Below, piece after piece: positions 55,601 to 62,505 of a stretch of 64,000 nt of DNA. Origin of the DNA: Pseudomonas sp. B21-028 (GTDB taxonomy: Bacteria; Pseudomonadota; Gammaproteobacteria; Pseudomonadales; Pseudomonadaceae). Within the stretch, counting starts at the first letter, position 1, and each line of letters begins with the position of its first letter. Made by a program: the position numbers and the translations under genes. The stretch is taken from NCBI RefSeq assembly GCF_024749045.1, contig NZ_CP087184.1, forward strand, positions 2,976,001 to 3,040,000. The letters are read 5' to 3'. Under the pieces are notes generated by a model. The model was given only the letters and a program-made list of their open reading frames with translations. It had not been told where the DNA came from and searched no databases.

Positions 55601-55761
55601 TTGGCGACCATTTGGTATTGGGTGGCGGTTTGACCTGGCAGCACAGCGAAGACTACGCGCCAAGCCGTGCCCTGCTGTATCTGCGTTATGTCTTCGACCC
55701 GTGGCAAGGTAACCTGCCATTGCCGGTCGAACCGATAACACCCTACGCGGATTGGCGCTGA
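52606..55761 (+). CDS. bcsC: Cellulose export outer-membrane protein BcsC
   Basis: A 1051-residue protein starting at ATG 52606, with a signal peptide (KISGWALLLGCLCGPALGQ), about 15 TPR-like helical repeats to about residue 690 (for example DKAYKRAGRVKPNDPWALVRRAA-type units such as WVSAEKAYKRAGRVKPNDPWALVR) and a C-terminal BcsC beta-barrel (YRDYTWRNDDSVPGLSDLTTQTSILRIDAPL ... GGLTWQHSEDYAPSRALLYLRYVFDPW). It is the exit pore for cellulose. It is somewhat shorter than E. coli BcsC (about 1157), consistent with fewer TPRs. Confidence 0.93.
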   Translation: MQKISGWALLLGCLCGPALGQSLGQVDQQQRFLEQMRVGEALYREDLVRDALARLNLIAPDLPPVLVAGIRQALLQNDQARAGLLLDRLQRQAPDSPELFQARSLMKLQSANGQKDLHQARALAQAGKAQDAVGVYRQLFGDAPPDLASALEYWRARGAMAGQQALAIEQLRVLDRQYPGNVGLQVVLANLLFEQKKDADGLAILHRLASDPMASNAAAEQEYNYLSRQPVSPAGVKGWQDFLARYPDSPLNSKAAGQLQLQQQRLADPAWRGAAKPRPYVDPYWSLLRQGDQAMRRKDWVSAEKAYKRAGRVKPNDPWALVRRAAIAQAKADDIAAESLLMQAHRLQPASAPVTQALVGFYQAHAPQKLEAFLDTLPPARQREFAALRQRLVLARLSAQADAAEKRADWAQVNDLLIKARTLDPNDPWLAFRLAKAQQALGQTGVADDTLRHLMQRQAHNPEALYAHALYLSGNGADGAALDELGRIPKSAWNQGMRDLDGQIRRRQALQQARQIAETQLGLIETLIARGQVRSARQKLEQLTEPPAEPDYQRRQANAWAAVGNVEKAEALFTQLLNSTPDDALAYRDGARLMSKEQPQRALDHYARAMAAAGLLTPAEADPRDDRAMTLASRKKNADDWLPGSLRSDVDRLYQRQNPTVNLYRDYTWRNDDSVPGLSDLTTQTSILRIDAPLGQGQGFVQAENVDLDAGRFDTDADGLHRQRFGTCAIRLRNRATGVVQPNGCSGDTQSARGNGLAIGWHDDHWALDVGHSPEGFEVSNWLGGVSFASDWNTLGWKLTASRRPMGNSLLSYAGAVDPVTGIRWGGVTANGLTLDLSHDTGGVDGVWASLGAHWLRGENVADNQRHSATAGYYYKLIERADEQLRTGLTVMYWGYDKDLSEYTLGQGGYYSPQQYYSIGVPLNYAWRNAEWSVRLESSLGWSYAKTRASERYPLEGQAAQWLSSVEQAGFDIADDRTKSASASSGANVRLQGFIERRLGDHLVLGGGLTWQHSEDYAPSRALLYLRYVFDPWQGNLPLPVEPITPYADWR

Positions 55762-55765
55762 GTGT

Positions 55766-57718
55766 ATGGTCGTCGAAACGTTGAAAAGAGAGGATGAGAG
55801 GGTGCAAGCAGAACCGGGTTTCAAATCCAGCAAGAGCTCACTCACTTCACGGGCCCTGCGCCTGGCGGTGACGCGGATCGGCCTGGTGTCGTTGTGTGCC
55901 GGGGCGGTCTCCTATTACGTGAATCTCCATTCGCTGGAGACGGCGGTTACCGCACAACTACTGCTGTCCACCGAGCAGTCCTTGCAGCGCGAAGCCCTGC
56001 CATTCAACGAGATCAAGGATCTGCAGCGCAACTTCCTGAATGAATTCAAAAGCACGCTGGCCCGTCCGGGCATGGCGGCGACGCTGGTGCGGGACTTCGA
56101 CCGGATCTTCTACCGTCACGAAGACGGCTCCTATACGCAACGTCCGATGCTGTTCGAAGGCGAACCGCTGCCGGACGGCCGGCGATTTGCCGGGATGTCA
56201 GCCACTTACGCGCCCGATATCCCACTCAACGACGACATCAAGGCGCGGTTTGCCCTGTCTTATATCCTCTCCCACAAGTACGGTTCCAGCACCGAGGGGC
56301 GACTGTTCAATTTCTATGGCGTGGTGCCGGAAAAAGGCTTTCCCATCTACCAGCAGGCGGATATCGCCAAGGTCTTCACCTATTCGGGGCCGGATGCCCT
56401 GAAACTGGAAACCTACGAGTTCTACGAGCGCGGCTTCGCGACATCCGGCAACGAAACGCTGTTCACCCGTATGTACTGGGATGCTTCCAACAACGCCTGG
56501 ATGACCACTGTCGCGACACCTGACGTGGTCGATGCTTCCGGCAAGCACCAGATCCTGGCCTGTGTCGATGTGCTGCTCGATGAACTCATGAAGCGCACCG
56601 CCAAGCCCTTCGTGAGCGGTGCCTACAGCACGATGTTCATCGCCGACAGCGACGGCACGCTGGTCTACTATCCAGGCCAGATGGACCAGGTCAAAAGCAG
56701 CGAAGGCAAGGCCTCCATTCGCTCGCTCGGGTTGGCCGGCGACTATCCACTGCTCGAGGCCGTTGCTTCGCTGACGCCCGGCGAGGCGACAGTGGTGCAG
56801 ACTCGCGACGACATTGTCGCGATGGGCATCGTTCCCGGTACGCCCTGGGTCTTGGCCGTGCACTTTCCCCGGGCGCAGATGATCCCGGCGATTTTTGACA
56901 ACCTGCTCATCGTGATCACTCTTGGACTGCTGACCCTTTTGGTGGAGATCTTCATCCTGCGCTCCATCCTGCAGAAACAGGTGGCCATTCCGTTGTTCCG
57001 ATTGATCCAGGCCACGCGTTCGCTCGGTCTGTCCAGGGAGCGCCTGAACCGTGACACCCTGCCGATCCGCTCCGCCGACGAGATCGGCGAACTGGCCCGC
57101 GACTTCGCCAAGATGGCGGACCGGGTCCAGGATGCCCAGGAACAATTGGAGCTCAAGGTCAAGGACCGTACCGCTGCGCTGGAGGAAGCCAATCGCCAAC
57201 TGGTCGTGTTGAGTACGACTGACGGTTTGACCGGCATTGCCAACCGCCGGCATTTCGATGAGACCCTGGTCAACGAATGGCGTCGCTCGGTACGGGCGGG
57301 AACTCTGCTGTCGCTGATGTTGATCGATGTGGATCACTTCAAGAAGTACAACGACCATTACGGGCATCAGGCCGGTGACGATTGCCTGCGCAGCGTCGCC
57401 AATGCCCTCAAGGCTCACGCCCAGCGGGCGGGCGATCTGGTGGCGCGTTATGGTGGCGAAGAGTTCGTGCTCATCACCACGACGCCCAGCGTCGACACGG
57501 CGTTGCAACATGCCCAGGCATTGGGTCAGGCCGTGGAAGCCATGGCGATGCCCCATGTCATGTCCCCGTTGGGCGTCGTGACGGTGAGTATTGGCCTGTC
57601 GGTCATGGTGCTGATGGAAGAGCGCACGGCCCAGGATCTGCTCAAGCAAGCCGACCAGGCCCTCTACCTGGCCAAGGCCCAGGGGCGTAATCAGGCCGTG
57701 CTGGCGAATGCCTTGTAA
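55766..57718 (+). CDS. Membrane diguanylate cyclase (dCache-HAMP-GGEEF) at the end of the bcs operon
   Basis: A 650-residue protein beginning 5 bp after bcsC. TM1 is at about 33-55, followed by a large double-Cache periplasmic sensor (about 60-370), TM2 at about 375-398, HAMP, a coiled coil (QEQLELKVKDRTAALEEANRQLVVL) and a GGDEF domain with GLTGIANRRHFDE, DVDHFKKYNDHYGHQAGDD and the active GGEEF at 563-567. The inhibitory RAGD site is at 554-557. Its position suggests a dedicated supplier of cyclic-di-GMP for BcsA and BcsE. Confidence 0.92.
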   Translation: MVVETLKREDERVQAEPGFKSSKSSLTSRALRLAVTRIGLVSLCAGAVSYYVNLHSLETAVTAQLLLSTEQSLQREALPFNEIKDLQRNFLNEFKSTLARPGMAATLVRDFDRIFYRHEDGSYTQRPMLFEGEPLPDGRRFAGMSATYAPDIPLNDDIKARFALSYILSHKYGSSTEGRLFNFYGVVPEKGFPIYQQADIAKVFTYSGPDALKLETYEFYERGFATSGNETLFTRMYWDASNNAWMTTVATPDVVDASGKHQILACVDVLLDELMKRTAKPFVSGAYSTMFIADSDGTLVYYPGQMDQVKSSEGKASIRSLGLAGDYPLLEAVASLTPGEATVVQTRDDIVAMGIVPGTPWVLAVHFPRAQMIPAIFDNLLIVITLGLLTLLVEIFILRSILQKQVAIPLFRLIQATRSLGLSRERLNRDTLPIRSADEIGELARDFAKMADRVQDAQEQLELKVKDRTAALEEANRQLVVLSTTDGLTGIANRRHFDETLVNEWRRSVRAGTLLSLMLIDVDHFKKYNDHYGHQAGDDCLRSVANALKAHAQRAGDLVARYGGEEFVLITTTPSVDTALQHAQALGQAVEAMAMPHVMSPLGVVTVSIGLSVMVLMEERTAQDLLKQADQALYLAKAQGRNQAVLANAL

Positions 57719-57728
57719 TCCCGCGCGG

Positions 57729-57789
57729 GTAGTCATTGGCCTACCCGTGACGGTGATTCCCTACTGAAAAACCAGCGCCCCCTGATAGC
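57729..57789 (+). promoter_or_regulatory. Composite NarL-type promoter element, copy C (orphan regulator)
   Basis: GTAGTCATTGGCCTAC is at 57729-57744, a second CCTAC at 57760-57764 (20 bp between box ends), then tgaaaaaccagc and GATAGC at 57784-57789. It starts only 10 bp after the cyclase stop and drives the regulator starting at 57874, suggesting autoregulation or cross-regulation. Confidence 0.65.
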
Positions 57790-57873
57790 TGGCTGAGTGG
57801 CTCCCATGCCAATCTGAATCGGGCTTGCCTTTGCCGCTCACCCGGTTCGTTCAGTTCAGCGTGTCCATCACCC

Positions 57874-58515
57874 ATGAGCAAAAAAATCCGTCTGTTGATT
57901 GCCGATGACCACGCCATCATGCGCGAGGGTTTGAAACAGCTTTTTGTCTTGGCGGGCGACCTGCAGGTGGTGGCCGAAGCCGAGAACGGCGCCATGGTGC
58001 TGGAGCGGTTGCAGCGAGGCGGCGTCGACCTGTTGCTACTCGATATGAACATGCCGGGTATCAGTGGCGCTGAGTTGGTGACGCACATCAGTGCCCGCTA
58101 CCCTGATCAGAAAATGCTGGTGCTGAGCGTGCACAACGAACCCCAGATTGCCCAGCACATCCTCAGGGCCGGCGCCACCGGTTATCTGTGCAAGATGTGT
58201 TCGCTGTCGACCCTGCTGGATGCAATCCGCCGCGTGGCCGGCGGAATGCGTTTCATCGATCCGCAAATTGCCGAACGCATTGCCTTCGAAGTCAGCGGGT
58301 TGAAACAGCACTCCCACCACCACACCCTCACCGAGCGTGAGTTTCAGATCCTGCTCCTGTTCGCCCGCGGCACCAGCGTGACCCGTATCGCCGAGACGCT
58401 GAGCATCAGCCACAAGACTGTCAGCACTCACAAGTCGCGGTTGATGGAAAAGATGGGGTTTTCCAGCAATGCCGAGATCGTGCGCTTTGCCGTGAGCCAA
58501 CACCTGATCGATTGA
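57874..58515 (+). CDS. Orphan NarL/FixJ-family response regulator
   Basis: A 213-residue regulator with receiver (IADDHAIMREGLKQLF; Asp57 in LLLLDMNMPG; Lys in GYLCKM) and LuxR-type HTH (LTEREFQILLLFARGTSVTRIAETLSISHKTVSTHKSRLMEKMGF). It is highly similar to the regulator at 42116-42745 along its whole length, and identical in SHKTVSTHK and RLMEKMGF. There is no kinase gene beside it, so the seven-PAS kinase may phosphorylate both. The downstream perfect palindrome at 58543-58576 should terminate it. Confidence 0.92.
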   Translation: MSKKIRLLIADDHAIMREGLKQLFVLAGDLQVVAEAENGAMVLERLQRGGVDLLLLDMNMPGISGAELVTHISARYPDQKMLVLSVHNEPQIAQHILRAGATGYLCKMCSLSTLLDAIRRVAGGMRFIDPQIAERIAFEVSGLKQHSHHHTLTEREFQILLLFARGTSVTRIAETLSISHKTVSTHKSRLMEKMGFSSNAEIVRFAVSQHLID

Positions 58516-58542
58516 TGGGCTCAGTTGAAGATCAAGTGACGA

Positions 58543-58576
58543 CCCTGTGGGAGCGAGCAGGCTCGCTCCCACAGGG
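58543..58576 (+). terminator. Perfect REP-type palindrome followed by T-run, probable terminator
   Basis: A 16-bp perfect stem (CCCTGTGGGAGCGAGC at 58543-58558 against 58561-58576) with a 2-base centre is followed by tttt at 58577-58580, 27 bp after the regulator stop. The stem is built from two REP cores fused head to head. Confidence 0.75.
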
Positions 58577-58595
58577 TTTTGCGTCGACTGTTCCG

Positions 58596-58657
58596 GTAGG
58601 GCAATGCCTACTTCCTGCGCGGTAGAGCCTACCCAAAAACCAGCAATGCCCGATGGT
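58596..58657 (+). promoter_or_regulatory. Composite NarL-type promoter element, copy D (CheW/MCP unit)
   Basis: GTAGGGCAATGCCTAC is at 58596-58611, a second CCTAC at 58628-58632 (21 bp), then ccaaaaaccagc and GATGGT at 58652-58657. It has the same order and spacing as copies B, C and E and lies directly after the terminator of the orphan regulator gene. Confidence 0.67.
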
Positions 58658-58787
58658 TGCCGCTGCACCCGACCGTCATCATCCGTGCATGGCATTTTGA
58701 CTGTTGCTTTGACGCAAGATTTTTGAAGCAAGGCTACTGGCGTCCCGCATCCGCCAGCAGGTCCGGTCACGGACGGAGAGTTCACAT

Positions 58788-58988
58788 TTGAGCGCAACAA
58801 TCGAAGCTCCCGGCTCCGCAGCGGGCCTGCCCTTGGCGGTCCTGGTCCTGTCGGAAATCTCGGCCGCATCCGAGGAACAGTCCACGGGTGTCAACCAGAT
58901 CAACACGGCGATGAACCCGCTCAACCAGATCATCCGCTGCCGGCAGGCTTCGTGCGTTTTCAGGAATGATCAAGGTGAGCATCTGTAA
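58788..58988 (+). pseudogene. Remnant of a methyl-accepting chemotaxis protein
   Basis: A 66-codon frame (TTG start) contains EISAASEEQSTGVNQINTAM at 58854-58913, which matches the conserved stretch near the end of chemoreceptor signalling domains. The surrounding residues do not continue the receptor in either direction. It is therefore likely a leftover of a deleted receptor gene just before the CheW-like gene. Translation of a short peptide cannot be excluded. Confidence 0.6.
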
Positions 58989-60013
58989 TGAAGCGTTTTA
59001 AAGGGCTGAATGCGGGCATCGTGTTCGGCGGTATTTTCGTCATGCTGATGCTGCTGGTCGTGCTGTTTGCGCTTATCGGCGGCCTGGGGATTTCGTTCTG
59101 GTTATTGCTGGCGGTCACCCCCGGCATGATCATGCTGATGACTGTGGTTAGCTACTACCGACGCTATCCATCCGAGACCCTCCCGGGTCCATTCAGCGAC
59201 CCGCTTGCGGGGCGTGCTCCTGAAACGCTTGAGCACTTCCAGCGCAGTACGATGGAGCAGCTTGCCGATATTTCCGCCACCCTGAGCAACAAGGTTCTGC
59301 CCTTGAACACCGTGCGAGGTACGGATCAAGCTCACGGAACGGGGCGGAGCGATTCACTGGCAACCAATCCTGCCATCGGCATCCAGCCTGACGCGGGTCG
59401 GGCCCAGAGCTTCGTTCAACTCGCCGAAAAAATGCAGCACCTGGCGGACTTGACCACTCATATGCTGGAAAAAAGCCAGACGCTCACCCGTAACGTCGAG
59501 CCGGGAGCGGCCCTGAACAGCACACTCGACAGCCAGTACCTTTCCTTCACGCTCGATGGCATGCCGTTTGCGCTGAGCCTGTTGAACGTGCACGCCCTCG
59601 TGGAGGCGACTCAACTCACTCCCAAGCCAGGCCGGTCGTCGCAGTCCAGAGCGGTCAGGTTGGGCAGTTCACTGGTGCCGGTGATCGACCTGGGCGCGCA
59701 CTTCGGCGGGCAGCCCATCAAGATCGATATAAGCACCCATATCGTCATCGTTGATGTGTCGCTGGGCGACCGTTGGCAGCGCGTCGGCATAGTGACCGAG
59801 AGAGTTGGCAGGATACTCGACATCCCCTGGACGCAAATCGTGGCACCCACAACATCGGGCGACAGGATCGGCAATGAGTTCGTCCTGGGTACTGCCATGG
59901 TCAACGCCCAGAGCGTGACGTTGCTGGACATCGAACGGGTCTTGCTGGCGAGCGAGTCCATCGTACTGCGCGCGCCGACCCCACCAGAGGAACAGGACGA
60001 ATTGCTGTCATGA
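58988..60013 (+). CDS. Membrane-anchored CheW-like protein
   Basis: A 341-residue protein. Residues about 10-55 form two transmembrane helices (GIVFGGIFVMLMLLVVLFALIGGLGISFWLLLAVTPGMIMLMTVVSYY), with a helical linker to about 180. Residues about 185-325 are a CheW domain (YLSFTLDGMPFALSLLNVHALVEATQLTPKPG ... VRLGSSLVPVIDLGAHFGG ... IVIVDVSLGDRWQRVGIVTERVGRILDIPW). CheW normally is a soluble coupler of receptor and CheA; an N-terminal membrane anchor is unusual. It is followed by a chemoreceptor gene, but no cheA or cheY lies in the window. Confidence 0.85.
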   Translation: MKRFKGLNAGIVFGGIFVMLMLLVVLFALIGGLGISFWLLLAVTPGMIMLMTVVSYYRRYPSETLPGPFSDPLAGRAPETLEHFQRSTMEQLADISATLSNKVLPLNTVRGTDQAHGTGRSDSLATNPAIGIQPDAGRAQSFVQLAEKMQHLADLTTHMLEKSQTLTRNVEPGAALNSTLDSQYLSFTLDGMPFALSLLNVHALVEATQLTPKPGRSSQSRAVRLGSSLVPVIDLGAHFGGQPIKIDISTHIVIVDVSLGDRWQRVGIVTERVGRILDIPWTQIVAPTTSGDRIGNEFVLGTAMVNAQSVTLLDIERVLLASESIVLRAPTPPEEQDELLS

Positions 60014-60189
60014 GCCTGCGTCCAAGCCTTATATCGGTTTCCGAAGAGCTGGCCGTCGCCGAAGAAGCGAGCGGCCAGGCTGATCTATCGCAACCACGGA
60101 TGAGCGTCTTCACCCCGGGCAGCGTTGCGGATCCAGGCCCCGCGAACTCCTCCATAACGCGCCGAGAGTCTACCTATGCACCTATTTGA
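60010..60189 (+). CDS. Possible 59-residue protein between the CheW-like and chemoreceptor genes
   Basis: The frame starts at ATG 60010, overlapping the CheW-like stop as ATGA, and ends at TGA 60187-60189 inside the first codons of the chemoreceptor gene. The predicted product ([20 protein letters not shown]..., Ser/Ala-rich, no membrane segment) is not recognised. The coupled start is the main support; it may be only a leader that keeps translation going to the next gene. Confidence 0.35.
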   Translation: MSLRPSLISVSEELAVAEEASGQADLSQPRMSVFTPGSVADPGPANSSITRRESTYAPI

Positions 60190-62182
60190 TCGACTGTCTT
60201 TACCCGGCAAGTTTTCAATGCTGGCGTTGCTTTGCCTGGCACTGATCGCAGCACCGACTTCCTTGTATGTACTGGGCGCCTTGAGTCAGAGCCGTCAGGC
60301 AGTGCAGGAGTTTCGCGGCATGCAGCCGGTGCAGGATCTGCTGCAACTGGTACAACTGACCCAGCAGCACAGTGGCCTTTCGTCCGCCGTGCTGGGTGGC
60401 AACCACGGATTACTGGAGGCCAGGCAGAAAAAACAGGCTGAGGTGGAGCGCGCCTTCGAGCAAACCGAACGGACATTGAATGACTCACAGGTATCCGCCA
60501 GCCTGATGGATGCGTTTGGCCAAGTGCGCCGGCTATGGGGTGAGCTGGCCAGGCAGGTCTCGGGCGCGACCATCGATGGTTCGCAAAGCCTGGCGGCCCA
60601 TGTCCGGTTGATCGCCGCCGCTTTGCAAGTCGAGGATGGGCTGCTCGATCATTTCGAGTTGTCGCTGGACCCGATCTTCGAAACCTATTACCTGATGAGC
60701 GGCACGATGGTTGAGCTGCCGCAGACCGGCGAGTTGCTTGGACAGTTGAGTGCGACCGGTGCCTTGTATCTGGCGCAAGGGCGGATCGAGCCCGAACAGC
60801 GTGCGGCCCTGGGCAGCCTGGCGATCCAGGTGATGAACAGCTTTGACCAATTGAACCGCTCTTTCACCAAGGTCCACGCCGCCAGCCCTGAATTCAATGC
60901 GTTGTTGAGCGCGCCTCTGGCGACACTGCGCCCCCAGGTCGAGCAGGCCTTGAAGCTGACCGACACGCAGTTGATCTCAGCCGGTGAGCCCGGCTATCCG
61001 GTGGCTGACTACATAGCGAACTATGCCAGGACGGTCGATGCCTTGTACGCCTTCAACCGCCCGGCATTGGCCGCGCTCGCCGATGCGCTCGAGGCTCGCC
61101 GCGACGATGCCAGGCACGACATCCTGTTGATGTCCGCCGGCCTGTTGGCGATGTTGCTGGTCGGTGCCGCGCTGGCAACCTCCATGGTGTTGCGGTTGCT
61201 CAAGCAGATGAGCGCGGCCTTGCAGGCCGCCGAGCGTATCACCGTGGGCGATCTGAGCCACCCCATCGATACCCTCGGTACGGACGAGCCGGCCCGCTTG
61301 CTGCAAGCCCTGCAGCATATGCAGGAGGGACTGCGTGAGACCGTCAAGCGCATCATGAACTCAGCCAGGCGCCTGGCTTCGACCGCCGCCGAGCTGAGCG
61401 CCGTGACCCAGGACGCCAGCCATGGGCTGACGCGACAGAGCGGTGAACTGGACCAGGCTGCCACCGCCGTCACCGAACTGACCAGCGCCATTGAGGACGT
61501 CGCACGCAATGCCGTCTCGGCTTCCCAGGTGTCCGAGTCTGCCAATCAATGTTCCCGCCAGGGCCAGGAAAGCGTGGAGCGCACCGTCGGTGCCATCGAG
61601 TCCCTGGCTGGCGATATCGAGCACACCACCGATGCCTTGCAGAATCTGGCGCAGCAGATTGGCGGCATCACGTCCGTGCTGGATGTGATTCGCGGCATTG
61701 CCGAGCAGACCAACATGCTGGCCTTGAACGCCGCGATCGAAGCGGCGAGGGCGGGTGAAAGCGGACGCGGTTTCGCCGTGGTGGCGGACGAAGTCCGGGC
61801 ATTGGCGCGGCGGACCCAGGAGTCGACCCGACAGATCGAGAGCATCATCGGCTCGGTCAAGACCGGCAGCGAGCAAGCCCTCGGCGCCATGCAGAACAGC
61901 AACGGCAAGACCCGGGAAACCCTCGAAGTCGCGCGCGAGGCGGGCGCCGCCCTGGGGGTTATTGGCATGGCCATCATGCAGATCAACGAGCGCAGCCAGA
62001 GCATTGCCGGTTCCACCCAGGAACAGTCTCATGTGGCCCGCGAGGTTGACAGCAACCTGCTCTGCATCCGCGATGTTTCCGTCCAGGCGGCCGGTGCGGC
62101 GAACCAGACTCACGCTTCGAGCCGCGAGCTGGCGGACCTGGCCGACGAGCTGGACGCCATGGTCAAGCATTTCGTTGTCTGA
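60176..62182 (+). CDS. Methyl-accepting chemotaxis protein with nitrate-sensor-like periplasmic domain
   Basis: A 668-residue receptor: TM1 at about 13-33, a large helical periplasmic region of about 280 residues ([37 protein letters not shown] ... [30 protein letters not shown]) resembling NIT-type sensors, TM2 at about 316-338, HAMP, and the signalling domain with tip [41 protein letters not shown]. No NWETF-type CheR tether is at the C terminus ([11 protein letters not shown]). It may signal through the adjacent membrane CheW-like protein. Confidence 0.93.
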   Translation: MHLFDRLSLPGKFSMLALLCLALIAAPTSLYVLGALSQSRQAVQEFRGMQPVQDLLQLVQLTQQHSGLSSAVLGGNHGLLEARQKKQAEVERAFEQTERTLNDSQVSASLMDAFGQVRRLWGELARQVSGATIDGSQSLAAHVRLIAAALQVEDGLLDHFELSLDPIFETYYLMSGTMVELPQTGELLGQLSATGALYLAQGRIEPEQRAALGSLAIQVMNSFDQLNRSFTKVHAASPEFNALLSAPLATLRPQVEQALKLTDTQLISAGEPGYPVADYIANYARTVDALYAFNRPALAALADALEARRDDARHDILLMSAGLLAMLLVGAALATSMVLRLLKQMSAALQAAERITVGDLSHPIDTLGTDEPARLLQALQHMQEGLRETVKRIMNSARRLASTAAELSAVTQDASHGLTRQSGELDQAATAVTELTSAIEDVARNAVSASQVSESANQCSRQGQESVERTVGAIESLAGDIEHTTDALQNLAQQIGGITSVLDVIRGIAEQTNMLALNAAIEAARAGESGRGFAVVADEVRALARRTQESTRQIESIIGSVKTGSEQALGAMQNSNGKTRETLEVAREAGAALGVIGMAIMQINERSQSIAGSTQEQSHVAREVDSNLLCIRDVSVQAAGAANQTHASSRELADLADELDAMVKHFVV

Positions 62183-62505
62183 GGGTGTCATGAGCCAGCC
62201 GCGAGGCCCCCTCAGGATGATTGACATGGTGCTCTCCGATAAGGAGTCGTGCAGTTTCGCGATTTGTTCTTCGAGATTGTGGGAGCGAGCCTGCTCGCGA
62301 TGGCGTCGGTACAGCCATATTCCTGCTGACTGACCCGCCGCCATCGCGAGCAGGCTCGCTCCCACAGGGATTTTGAGGTGTACGCCGGATTTGTGAACGC
62401 CCGAAAAACTGTGGGTGGGTGCCAGCGAACCAGCGATTTAAAGGAACCCAGTGTCACTCCGGCCTGTCACTCGTTTGTCCAGGAACGACAACAGGGAGTC
62501 CACTG
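62183..62505. other. Intergenic region before the trehalase gene
   Basis: No gene is seen in these 323 bases other than the REP pair at 62278-62366. The stretch 62370-62500 should carry the trehalase promoter; no strong motif was recognised. Confidence 0.5.
62278..62366. repeat. REP pair (inverted)
   Basis: tgtgggagcgagcctgctcg from 62278 faces its complement ending at 62366, with about 35 bases between. It is the fourth clear gtgggagcgagc-type pair in the window and lies 95 bp after the chemoreceptor stop. Confidence 0.9.

Larger units (their letters stand above)
58516..58987. other. Intergenic region: terminator, composite element D, chemoreceptor remnant
   Basis: The 472 bases between the orphan regulator and the CheW-like gene contain, in order, the REP-type palindrome 58543-58576, the promoter element 58596-58657 and a chemoreceptor-like coding remnant around 58854-58937. 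No intact gene was recognised. Confidence 0.6.

Noticed and set aside
58543..58576. Perfect palindrome considered as a regulator operator
   Set aside because: Its sequence is two REP cores head to head followed by T residues, so a terminator is the better reading.
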